The translations under genes were made by a program, and so were the position numbers. Below the pieces are notes generated by a model. It ran no database searches. It had not been told where the DNA came from and saw nothing but the letters and a program-made list of their open reading frames with translations. From the NCBI GenBank assembly GCA_003640385.1, contig RCAB01000706.1:1-25112 (forward strand): a DNA stretch of 25,112 nucleotides, written 5' to 3'. The stretch's first letter is position 1. The number at the start of each line of letters is the position of its first letter. The DNA comes from Setaria digitata (lineage: Eukaryota; Nematoda; Chromadorea; Rhabditida; Setariidae). This document shows positions 1-8,909 of the stretch, piece by piece.

Positions 1-1
1 T

Positions 2-172
2 AATTACAGTTACTTGGTGTTTAATTTCCGGTTCCTGCAGTTGGTTTTCTCCTCGCTCCTACGAAAACTTCTTTTGAATACCTTTTATTTCTTTTACGTT
101 GCTTTTAACTGCTTGTTACTAGATCATATTGTGCTTTCAAGAACTATGAAAAATGTTAATATTGAGTTTTAA
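2..172 (+). other. Open, hydrophobic reading frame at the left edge
   Basis: This frame is open from the window edge to TAA at 170-172 (56 codons), with CTCCTACGAAAACTTC and repeated Leu/Phe/Tyr codons. An acceptor-like TTCCTGCAG ends at 40. Local G+C is higher than in the flanks. It could be an exon of the same upstream gene as 303-565, but only a poor GTTACT donor at 115 would join them in phase. Low certainty. Confidence 0.15.
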
Positions 173-302
173 AGATACCAGGGACACGAATGTGCGCGTA
201 AAGAAAGTGTCCTTAATTAAGTCAAGTTGCTAATTAATCAAAATCATATATGGATATGTAGTAATTGTAATAATTATCTTTCTAATATTTTTTTACCTTC
301 AG

Positions 303-565
303 ATCTGTGATGTTTATCATGCCAATGCTTTCACTGCTTAGTGGTAATCTGAAGAATTTTGCAAATATCCTACTGTGACTTTGTATCATTTTTGATGAGG
401 ACCGTTAATTCCACTTCAGTTACTGTATATATTTTTAAAAGAACGTTTATGCGATCCAGTTGCTTCTTTCAAATTATAGTTTTGTTAGCGTTTGGATTAA
501 TCCTTCGTTTCTTGAAGAAATCTATGAAATACGTTTCAACAGCAATGAAAGGAACGGAGAATTAA
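303..565 (+). CDS. Candidate last two exons of an unidentified upstream gene (membrane-type tail)
   Basis: I do not recognise this product. Two pieces can be joined in frame. The first is 303-343, after the acceptor ACCTTCAG, reading SVMFIMPMLSLLSG. The second is 420-565, after CCACTTCAG, reading from TVYIFKRTFMRSS through a hydrophobic stretch QIIVLLAFGLILRFL to a basic tail KKSMKY...KGTEN and TAA. The putative intron 344-419 is 76 bases with a GTAATC donor. The pattern resembles the final transmembrane segment and cytosolic tail of a membrane protein entering from the left. Against it: open runs of this length arise by chance in such A+T-rich DNA, the donor is modest, and no homology is visible. 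Confidence 0.28.
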
Positions 566-880
566 TTGGTGGTAGTTTAAAAGAAGTGGGATGAAATAAG
601 GAAATTTCTTATTTAATTAAAGGAATTTTGGATGAAATTTATCATTAGTATTGCTAAAGCTTGAAAATGCACTATTTTATGGATTCTGATTTCATTTATG
701 CTTTTCCGCTGAATTTAATACTATCAATGATTATGAGAATTTTTTTCTTTTTGTGACATATAAGCTAACAAATGAAGTTCTTGCTACTAAATATTATAGA
801 GAGTACTACTATAGTAATTTCCACTCTTTCATTTTGAATATTTTCATGCACTGATTCTATTCATTTTTCTGTCTTTTCAG
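566..880. other. Non-coding stretch, no gene seen
   Basis: A+T-rich sequence with stops in all frames. It could be 3' UTR of the candidate upstream gene or an intron. No RNA gene or repeat array is evident. Confidence 0.4.
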
Positions 881-931
881 TTTGATATACTGCTCAGCGT
901 TCTGGAACTCCTATTAGATTCGCTGTTTTAA
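881..931 (+). other. Candidate short terminal exon before SNAPC1
   Basis: A good acceptor (CTGTCTTTTCAG, ending 880) precedes 16 open codons, FDILLSVLELLLDSLF, then TAA. AATAAA at 1035-1040 follows within about 105 bases. It may be an alternative or true last exon of the upstream gene. It is short, with no homology I can see. Confidence 0.18.
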
Positions 932-1290
932 TCTTTCTGTTACTACCAATATATGATGTATTTTAAATATTACAAATTTTTCGAAATTTCTTGCCATATT
1001 TTGTGATTTTTTTTATCTCTATTCTTTGCTATAGAATAAAATCCTATTACTGCTATTGTAGCGATTTGTTTTCAAATTATTTTTACGCTTATATGATGTG
1101 ACTGCGTCCTATGAATATATTTTATCCTGTTTGTTAATGTATAAAAAAAAAAAAATAGTACCGTTAAAGTTCAAGTGCTGAAGGACAAATGAAATTTTGA
1201 GTATTATTCATGGCTGCTGCATGATATCGTTTAACTACTGCGCGGAAAAGTCATCAGAATGTTGATCCTATGGTTAGGGAAATTAATCAG
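932..1290. other. Intercistronic or promoter region 5' of SNAPC1
   Basis: T-rich sequence with an A run near 1143-1155, then a somewhat G+C-richer segment around 1205-1260. I cannot identify a core promoter. The ATG at 1270 lies upstream of the acceptor and probably is not in the mature mRNA. Confidence 0.35.
1035..1040 (+). terminator. Possible polyadenylation signal of the upstream gene
   Basis: AATAAA on the + strand, about 270 bases before the SNAPC1 trans-splice-type acceptor. The spacing would suit two genes of a nematode operon, if the upstream gene is real. Confidence 0.25.
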
Positions 1291-1307
1291 ACTAACTTTT
1301 TTTCTAG
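1291..1307 (+). promoter_or_regulatory. Probable spliced-leader trans-splice acceptor of SNAPC1
   Basis: ACTAAC followed by a T tract and CTAG is a branch-point-plus-acceptor arrangement, with no fitting upstream coding exon needed. It would leave a 64-base 5' UTR before the ATG at 1372. Nematode mRNAs commonly receive a 22-nt spliced leader at such sites. An alternative is an ordinary acceptor joined to an upstream non-coding exon. Confidence 0.5.
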
Positions 1308-1371
1308 ATATAATAAATTTCTTTTCATCGAATATAATGTGAATGTTGATCAGTTTCTTTTAAAGAGTATC

Positions 1372-4300
1372 ATGCGTGGCCATGGTACCTCAGTAATGCC
1401 GATAACGGCTGGATGTCGGAAAGATATTGAACGTTTATTGAGAATGTATAAAGAGAAGGAAACACTTCGCTATGGGCCATTTATTGAACTATTCGAAAAG
1501 ATGAAATTTGCTACAATATTCATGGGTCGTATGAGTCCTGCAGAGCTCTTTGAGGTAAGTTATGTTTTTTCATTGTTTTAAAAACTATAATACCTTTTTT
1601 ATACTGTTAGTATCATTTTTAGTTACTGTAAAATATTCTAGGAATTATGTTCTCATGTACTTACTATTTAAAGTTAAATAGTTTAATTTAGTTTTTGTTG
1701 TTAGTTTTGCTCTATAACTGTAAGATTTGCTGTGATAAGAAAAACTGATAAGAAAGCCTTTTTAAGAATATACTGTAATTGATTCCGTACGCTAAAAAAT
1801 TAAATGAAATTGTGAGATTGGGATTTTTTTTTAGCATATGGAATCTATCTGTTCTTAAAGTATATTCTTGCAAAGGCATTTCTTATCAACAGTATTATAT
1901 CAGAAAACGTTGTGAAATCTTGGTATAAAAAAAAAGTAACTCTGAGGTTTTTGATAATTAAAAATTTTAGTTCAGTGAAAAATTGCTTCAAATAACAATT
2001 TCATATGCCATGTCTTATCGTGAACGAAAGCCAGCGGAATATGCTGAGGAATCAGCAGCAGATAATGAGCCTTTATCATTGTCTGATATACGTTTCAGTA
2101 ATGAAATGACTTTACAGGTTTGAAATTTTATTCGGTAAGGATCTTTTAACAGTGCATCATAACTCTCAGTTGCTCCAAATGTTCATTTAAAATTATTGAA
2201 AGAGCTACATGCTGATAGTAAAGATGATTTTAGTGTTAACGCTCTGACTTGCATAACCTATGTCGATTCCATGGTAGCTTTTATATTTCATGCACTTCCA
2301 TTTCTTTTAATTGGTAGGGAAAGTTTCCATTTTATTTCACTTTTATATATGTTGATTTATGTTTGATTTTTTTTTTTTTTTTTTTTTGGGGATTTTATTT
2401 TTATTTTTGAATTTTCTTTGGTATCACATATATAAAACATAGTATTTTTGTTAAAAGATATTTTTTTAAATGCATTTTAATTTGAATGTTATAGTAATAG
2501 GTTTCAACCGATTTTTACTCACTGCTACTTATTTTTCCCATAATTTCTTTTTTTGCCAGGAACGAATGTTTGGTATATACCTAACTTATGCATTGTATTT
2601 CGTGCAACCGGAAAGTTACGTTGCGCAAGTGCGAGTTACTCCTGATCAAATGGCTGATTTGATTGATTTTGTCAGTGAGCGTTTGATTCCGGAACGACAT
2701 GTTGATGCATTTGCTGCTCTCTTCAAACTTATCAATGGAGGAGCATTTCGTATATACGCTTTTGAAAAAGAGGTTTTTATGGAAGAATAATTTTTTCTTT
2801 ATTTTTGAATTATAACATTTAATTCATAATTATTAAGATTTCTTTTAAGAGTTCAATGTTCTGAAAGTATTTTTCCTAATTGTCGTAATTCCAGTCACTT
2901 CATTAAATTATGGCTCTTAGACTAAAAACGGTTTAAATGCCTCATCAGAATAAAAGTAACACAGAATGCATAGTACTGAAGCTTATATAGGAACTGCTAA
3001 CCTGTGAATGTTATTGTTTGGTCGGTCGTTCTGCCCAAAAATAATTCACAACCAATTATTAGCGCAGAGAGTTAAATGGAATGATTCGTTACTTAGAATC
3101 ATAAAACTGCTTCGGAAAGCAGCTTGTATTTGACATCACTGATTCATTTCTGATCCGCATAGTTATATTGATGATTGCAGGTGCTTGGGTTGTTTAGATC
3201 TGTAGCAAATTCCATGGGCAATGAATTTCAGAGATTTCCAAAGATGATTTTATCGAAATAAATATAACTAAGTGCTTTTCAGCACAATCCATTGCTGCAT
3301 CGCCGTTTTGACCTGAGGGAGTTAGATGAAGGAGGTTTGGATGAAACAGAAATGCAGGAGCATAGTTTTCTCAAGGCACTTGGTGAAGATATCGTTCTTA
3401 CACAGGCAGATATTATTTGCAAGCGGTTTGTTTATTAGAGCATTTGATCACAAAAAAATTAAAATATTTGAAACATGAATAGAAGCATTTGTCTATATCA
3501 TCCAAGAAAATGATTATAAATTACCATTCAGTGTATGACAATTTCGCATTAATTAACTCTACCCTAATCCCATCGCTACCGTTAATTGATATTAATGACC
3601 TCACCGGCAGAACAGTTTTCCAGATATCTTGCTGCAAAGGAAAAAGCGAAGCTTCCACCTGACTTGAATATAAATTTAGTCCAAACAACAGTGTCAGAAA
3701 TTTATAATGAGTAAGTTTTTCTTGTGTTATTTAATTTACTCTGTCTTATAATGTTGATCAGGAAATTCGTCTCTTGGTTTTCCAGTATGTCTCAGTTTGT
3801 ATAAACTGAGCATCAGTTAGCCGCTAAGAACGTTATTTTATGTTGAATAAAATGAAATTGTTCTGTTGTTTATGAAAAATACGTATTGAAATTCGAAATC
3901 AATGTTAACATCACCTACATCATCAGAATTATTCCGAAGCACTCTTCTGGTGACGATTTAAACTGAAGCTGAAAATAGGTCAAAACTGTCAGTAGTATCT
4001 CAGACTACTCTCTAGTTTTTACCTGTTGACTACTAGTTTCATATGAGGATAACTGGTCATAATGAACGAAAATCTTGATGAATTTTTACATTTTTTAGCA
4101 TTTTGAAAACTACGGGTGCAGAAATGGAGGAAAATTCATCACCAAAAAAAACGGCGCGCCAAAATTCAGTGAGTTAATTTTTGAATTCAGTGCAGGTAAA
4201 ATAGGTGAAGTTTTATTGGGTTTTAATTTTCAAACATTTTTACTTATAGGGTCGATTTCGTTCGGCAATTAAAGAGAAAGCTTATAAATCGCATATCGTT

Positions 4301-5672
4301 CATGCACGACACCGACGATATCTTGTGGATCCGTCGATTTCCTCAACTAGCACTGAGACGGAGCAAGAGCAAAATGCAGTATCTGCAACGCAGGTTTTAC
4401 ACTTTTTTTTTGTCACATTTTCACAGCTTTAGCATTTTCAGTGTGGTGTTTGTCTCTTGTGTGGAGAAAAATGAGTTTATTAGGTGGCATCAAAATCGGA
4501 AAAAAACTAAATGAACAAGTTAGCAATCCCGAGCAATCTAATTAAGATTCGATTTGAGAAGTAACATCCTGATGATCATAAAAAATTATTTTAGATGCTG
4601 AAAACTTTAAAGCGTTATTCTGTTAGCGGATCTGAAAGAGGTATGGAAGGCGAGGATATGGGTGATATTTTTTCACTTCCTGAGAAAACGCATCAGAATG
4701 AAAGCGGATCATCGACTGAAACGGCAAGTTATTGAGTGCGATTCGTGGATCAAATAACCCTGTGAAATGCCAGTAAACCAGTTTTGTAATATGGCTTTAA
4801 TGAATGGTATTGAAAGCGGTATTAACTGTAGGATTTAATTATATCTAATAATAGGACGATTCTGAAGTAAAATGACAGTGAGATAGTGTAAAAAAAAAAC
4901 ATTTAAAAAAAAGAGAGGAGTGTGATGACCAAATATAAGTGAGCAGTATACGAGAAAACGAGAACACGGATGTTCGAGGAAATGTGTAGTTGGAAGTAAT
5001 GGATTTAACTGAAAATCATTTCGTATAGGAAGGGGAATTGGTAAAGCAAAGCAGCAAACATTAGGAAGTCAGAAGACAGCGAGGAATGCAGAGAGGTAAT
5101 GGATAAAAGGCCGTTTGATTATAAATAAATTTGTGTCAGGCTAAATTGTTATCATATTGCATTGTTTTAGACTAAACCAAACAAAAAAATGGATAAAAAA
5201 TCGAAAGTAATCAAGAAAGCAGCAACTGGCAGAAAGAGAGGAAGGTATGGTGAAGTTCTTTTTTTCATTCATAAAATTGAATACCATTTGATAGATATGG
5301 GATGCAGTCTGTAATATAAAATGCTTACAGATATGTTGTTAGTAACTGTTTAGTAGAGCTGAAGATTTAATCATTTCCTGCTAATCTTGGTGTCAAATTC
5401 TCCTTTTTTTTTTTTTTTTTTTAGGAGCAAACTGAGCATTTCGGAAATGTCACTTGCCGAGTTAACCCAAGATCTTGGGGGAAATGTCGCAGCCTTGACT
5501 CAGGAAGAGAGAGGTTCGTCTAATTGCTAAGTTATGGTGGTAATAATGCTCGTTTCAGAATCTGTTTAGTCTACTCAGTATTCTTGCAGAAATTGAAAAC
5601 TCCAAGAAAGAACGGATTGCTGATCGTCTACTAGAAAAAATCCAGAAAGCTCAGGAAAAGAATGAATACTGA
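1372..5672 (+). CDS. SNAPC1: snRNA-activating protein complex subunit 1 (SNAPC1/SNAP43), 11 exons, 453 aa
   Basis: Exons: 1372-1554, 1971-2117, 2560-2772, 3283-3425, 3624-3710, 4099-4168, 4250-4393, 4595-4723, 5171-5244, 5425-5513, 5590-5672; every junction keeps frame. SNAPC1 is a core subunit of SNAPc, which binds the proximal sequence element of snRNA promoters in the nucleus for Pol II and Pol III; in nematodes SNAPc also serves SL RNA genes (known of the family). Seen: an N-terminal block with MKFATIFMGRM (about residues 38-48) followed by a Tyr/Phe-rich helical block in exon 3, both matching the SNAP43 domain as I remember it. A conserved segment AIKEKAYKSHIVHARHRR lies in exon 7, a Lys/Arg-rich stretch in exon 9, and an acidic then charged helical tail in exons 10-11. 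The human protein is 368 aa; the extra length is in the C-terminal half. I chose Met at 1372, not the in-frame ATG at 1270, because a trans-splice-type acceptor ends at 1307 between them. Family assignment is firm; the start and intron 8 are inferred. Confidence 0.88.
1555..4249 (+). other. SNAPC1 introns 1-6 (content)
   Basis: The introns longer than 300 bases are 1555-1970, 2118-2559, 2773-3282 and 3711-4098. They hold low-complexity A/T sequence, including a T run of about 21 at 2367-2387. Intron 3 is more mixed in composition and has a perfect 6-bp hairpin (CTGCTT, loop CGGA, AAGCAG, 3107-3122). I see no nested gene. Confidence 0.6.
4724..5170 (+). other. GC-AG intron (intron 8 of SNAPC1)
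   Basis: The exon 8 frame runs to ...GAA ACG and is followed by GCAAGT, then an intron ending TTGTTTTAG at 5170 before ACT AAA CCA. The GC donor keeps frame with the next basic exon. The nearby GT candidates (GTATGG at 4641 and GTGATA near 4660) would leave one base and produce a stop at once in exon 9. GCAAGT is the usual form of rare GC donors. If the intron is retained, translation stops at TGA 4733-4735 and loses the last 81 residues. The intron contains only A/G-rich and low-complexity sequence. Confidence 0.65.
5404..5424 (+). other. 19-T polypyrimidine tract and acceptor of SNAPC1 exon 10
   Basis: An uninterrupted run of T abuts the AG acceptor of exon 10, so here the homopolymer itself serves as the polypyrimidine tract. 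Confidence 0.6.
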
Positions 5673-5933
5673 CTAGTTAGAAAGGAAAATTGGCACGTTC
5701 AAAACCTTCTACAATTGCTCTTTTTTGACTGGAATCATTCCATTGTTCAATGATAGCAAAATCATTCCGAAACTATCATTATACATTTGTCGGCAAATGC
5801 ACCAGTTGATTTTCTGTGATATTCAGTAAGAATGTTAGGAATATTTGGACTGTTTCTATTGGATGAAAATGTACAAGATCACACAGTTATGTTTAGCTGT
5901 AAATTTCAGTGTTTTATGGAAAAAGTATCTGGA

Positions 5934-5939
5934 AATAAA
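5934..5939 (+). terminator. Polyadenylation signal AATAAA, SNAPC1
   Basis: First canonical AATAAA after the stop codon at 5670-5672, giving a 3' UTR of roughly 280 bases. Other A-rich hexamers follow, so actual cleavage could be elsewhere. Confidence 0.45.
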
Positions 5940-6268
5940 CCGGATTCCTTCTTTTATGAACATCGTGTCCATTGATAATACAGTAGATTTCATAAAGTAA
6001 AACTTTCAAATGATCAAGGATTAATAATAATATTAGCAAACAAGAAAAAAAAAAGAAAAACAGAAAGAATTGTATGTAACTATGGTTTCATACTAGATAA
6101 TTGCCGGATAACGTTACTCTCGTCTCCAGTTCATTTTTTCTTACTTCTCTTTTCTCAATTTTTCGAGAATATGCATTCAAATATGCTAAGGTATAAGAAG
6201 ACATGAATTTATTCATGAAATTTAACACCACAATGATGATATTAGCATAGCATTCCTACTGATAGTGC

Positions 6269-6292
6269 AAAAAAAAAAAAAAAAAAAAAAAA
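6269..6292. repeat. Poly-A homopolymer (24)
   Basis: Uninterrupted A tract in the intergenic region. No target-site duplication or retro-element body is visible next to it. Confidence 0.8.
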
Positions 6293-7119
6293 TGAAATAG
6301 AAAAAGAAGGAAGTAATGGATTTATATCAATTCATGCCTAAAGAATATTATTTAATAATAAGTCTTCGAATGTTTCTAATGCGTATGTGATTGAAGGGGA
6401 AAAGAATCGTTGATTAGCAAAAGAGATGTCTTGTGGATTGTGATGAAAATTGGAATAGTAAAAAGCAAATTTGAAATAGACAAGAGATAAGTGAATAAGA
6501 TATTGGGATGGATTATTGAAAGAGCACTTTTGGGATGTGTATATATATGTGCTAAAATTAACTATAAATGATTGGGAAAAAATAGGCATGACAGAAATGA
6601 TGCGAAAACGGATGGATGTCAATGTGAGAAAGAACACAGTGATATGAATGAAAAGATATGTGAAAAAAAAAAAAAATATTTGTAAAATAGATGCTTATTG
6701 AAACTAGAATGAAATGAAAAATCGTACGAAAATATATCACAAAAACGAAGTGGGAAATTTAATTAATTGAGAAAACTTTAGCAGAGCTAACAATATAATA
6801 TTATTCAGAGGATTTTGCTTTGTTATCCATCAACTTCTGCAATATTGTCAGGAAAGCCACGATTAAATCATCTAGTAGTTACTACTTTTTATTAGTGATT
6901 TCATCAAATTATCAATTTAGCAGAACAAATTTTAAATTTAGTAGAAAAAAAAAATTAACGTACGAGAATTTTCATACATGTAAACTGTTCCTGTAGATGG
7001 TCTGAATCTCATTGTTGCAAAAAATAATTGTGTGACAGGTTGCATAGCGATGTTCTGTGGTGAATGGACCGCTGATGGCTATTTCAGGATTGGATTGCTG
7101 TGTGTTAATGTTAGTATGA

Positions 7120-7206
7120 TTTTAGTTTGATCTCATTTAGTTTACTTGATTTAGTTTGTTATAGTTTAATTTAATTTAATTTAATCTAATTTAATTTAAT
7201 TTAATT
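7120..7206. repeat. TTTAA/TTAAT pentanucleotide tandem repeat
   Basis: A degenerate start (TTTAGTTTGAT-like) passes into nearly perfect TTAAT units from about 7164 to 7206, with one TCTAA interruption. Confidence 0.75.
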
Positions 7207-7442
7207 AACTCTCGGTTAATTTTTGCTTTTCTTGTATGCAACTAAGTAACCGGTGAATGCGTGCTTTTTTCTAATTATTATGACAATAATTTATAAAGAC
7301 GAGGATAGTTACATCTGCAATAAAATTGTTGAAATGCATTGTAGGATTGAAGTATAATGAATTAATATTTTACAGAGTTTTGATTTAATTTAATTCCTGT
7401 TTCTTTCCATGGAACTGTTTGAGAAATATGTGTTTTCGAGTT

Positions 7443-7533
7443 AATAATAATATTATTATCATTACTCTATTTATTACTATTATTATTACTGTTGATGTTA
7501 TTATTACTGCCACTATTATTTATTATTAATCAA
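7443..7533. repeat. Imperfect ATT/TTA trinucleotide-rich tract
   Basis: Runs of ATT and TTA units broken by CATTACT, CTGTTGATG and CTGCCACT. It has the appearance of an old, decayed microsatellite. Confidence 0.6.
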
Positions 7534-8824
7534 TATTGTTTTTCATGCTTTGGTAGATTTCTGAGCTGTTTTGGTTAATTATATTATTAGTCTTTCATTT
7601 TCTTTAATTTCGTTATTAACGAGTTACGAAAACGGTAGAGGTATTTGCTAGCCTAATGATTTTTTTTTTCAGTCATATTCTAATTCATAGTGATAAAGGG
7701 ATAAAGTTGTTTTTAAGAATTTTAACATATTTAATCAGTAAGCTGAACTTCTTCCTTTTAAAGGAAATTTATAAATTCTCGCTGTAGAATTAATTTTTTG
7801 TTAATGATGAGACTGAAATTGTTCGACTCCCAATTTGATGAATGTTTATTAGCAATGGTCCTGGTGAAAATTGGTATCTTTTTATGCTACAATATCATTT
7901 ATTGATAAAGATTTTGACATGATTAATATCAGTATAACTTTAACAAATAGACCAAGCAGTCATCAAAATTATTAGTAAAAAAAGTAAAAAAAAAAAAAAA
8001 AAAAAAGAACACGTAAAATTATAGGTGATCAGTTGTTTAACATTGGGAGAAAGAAGAAAAAATTTACATAAATTCATAAAATGAAAATTCCAAAGATGAT
8101 AAAAATTCCCGCAACCTACCCATAGCTGTATTATTCAGCGATGGACATATTAAGATGCTATCGTTTGCTTGTTATTTATCAGTGATTATTTTTGAACAAA
8201 TGATTAAATTGTAAATGGAATTCAACGTTGCTATTGATATGATTCATTTAAGCTCTTAAAAATGTTTAAATTCAAAGCTCACTGAAATATTATCGGATCG
8301 AATGCTTTTCTCCATTTAAAAAAAGCATAGTAAAGAGTATGGAAACAAAAGGAAGAAAAAAAAAACATGTAAGAAAAAAATCAGAGTTGTCTCTCATAAT
8401 TATGATAATTCTATCGAAATTTTTCTTTATAAATTTTTAAAATATTTACTTTTAAGCTAGCATATTGTAATTAACAGTCATAGCATAAGTGATATTTAAT
8501 TTATGATAATGAATGAATTTTTTAATTTTAATCATTTTGCATTTGTATTATAATTCTAACAATTGCTGAAATTTTCTTCAAACTTTTTATGCATGAGAAC
8601 TAACTAGGTAGCTATAACGATGAGACAATTCTGAACGAGATCGTATCAAGTAGCTATTTATGTAATAATTAATATATTTAGCATTCAATTGTTAGTTGAA
8701 TAATTATTGTTCATATTAAAATTTTTAACCTTATAATTTATAAAGTTCATTATCCTTGCGAAAACATTACCACTGATAATATTGTTACTTTTACTATAGC
8801 TTTTGCTAATTATATTTATCTGCA

Positions 8825-8830
8825 TTTATT
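8825..8830 (-). terminator. Polyadenylation signal of the M13 peptidase gene
   Basis: The + strand TTTATT reads AATAAA on the minus strand, about 80 bases after the stop. A second copy at 8889-8894 lies only 16 bases after the stop and is less likely to be used. Confidence 0.4.
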
Positions 8831-8909
8831 GCACCCGTCCAGTAAATTATCATTTCTTTCTATTGTTGCTGTTTTTTAATTACTATTTTTTATTTGTTAT
8901 CATTATTAT

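Larger units (their letters stand above)
5673..8909. other. Convergent intergenic region between SNAPC1 and the M13 peptidase
   Basis: About 3.2 kb between the two stop codons. It contains both 3' UTRs, A runs (6269-6292, about 7988-8006), imperfect TTAAT and ATT repeats, and open frames that are only low-complexity Phe/Ile/Ser/Lys runs. No splice-linked conserved coding blocks, tRNA or rRNA could be recognised. Confidence 0.6.

Noticed and set aside
3107..3122. Perfect 6-bp hairpin CTGCTT/AAGCAG with a CGGA loop in SNAPC1 intron 3
   Set aside because: Too short to support an RNA gene or regulatory structure; expected by chance in a window this size.
4302..4514. + strand frame starting MHDTDDILWIRRFP
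   Set aside because: Out-of-frame reading of SNAPC1 exon 7 and its intron. The true frame reads AIKEKAYKSH...RHRRYLVD.
6269..6292. Poly-A tract considered as a retroposon tail
   Set aside because: No element body, reverse-transcriptase fragment or flanking duplication; similar tracts occur throughout the window.
6338..6740. Two overlapping minus-strand open frames in the intergenic region
   Set aside because: They are Phe/Ser/Ile/His-rich, come from A/G-rich DNA, have no splice-linked neighbours and show no recognisable domain.
7120..7540. Repeat-rich stretch considered as a CRISPR array or transposon end
   Set aside because: No regular spacers, no inverted termini and no target duplication; these are simple A/T microsatellites in a eukaryotic genome.
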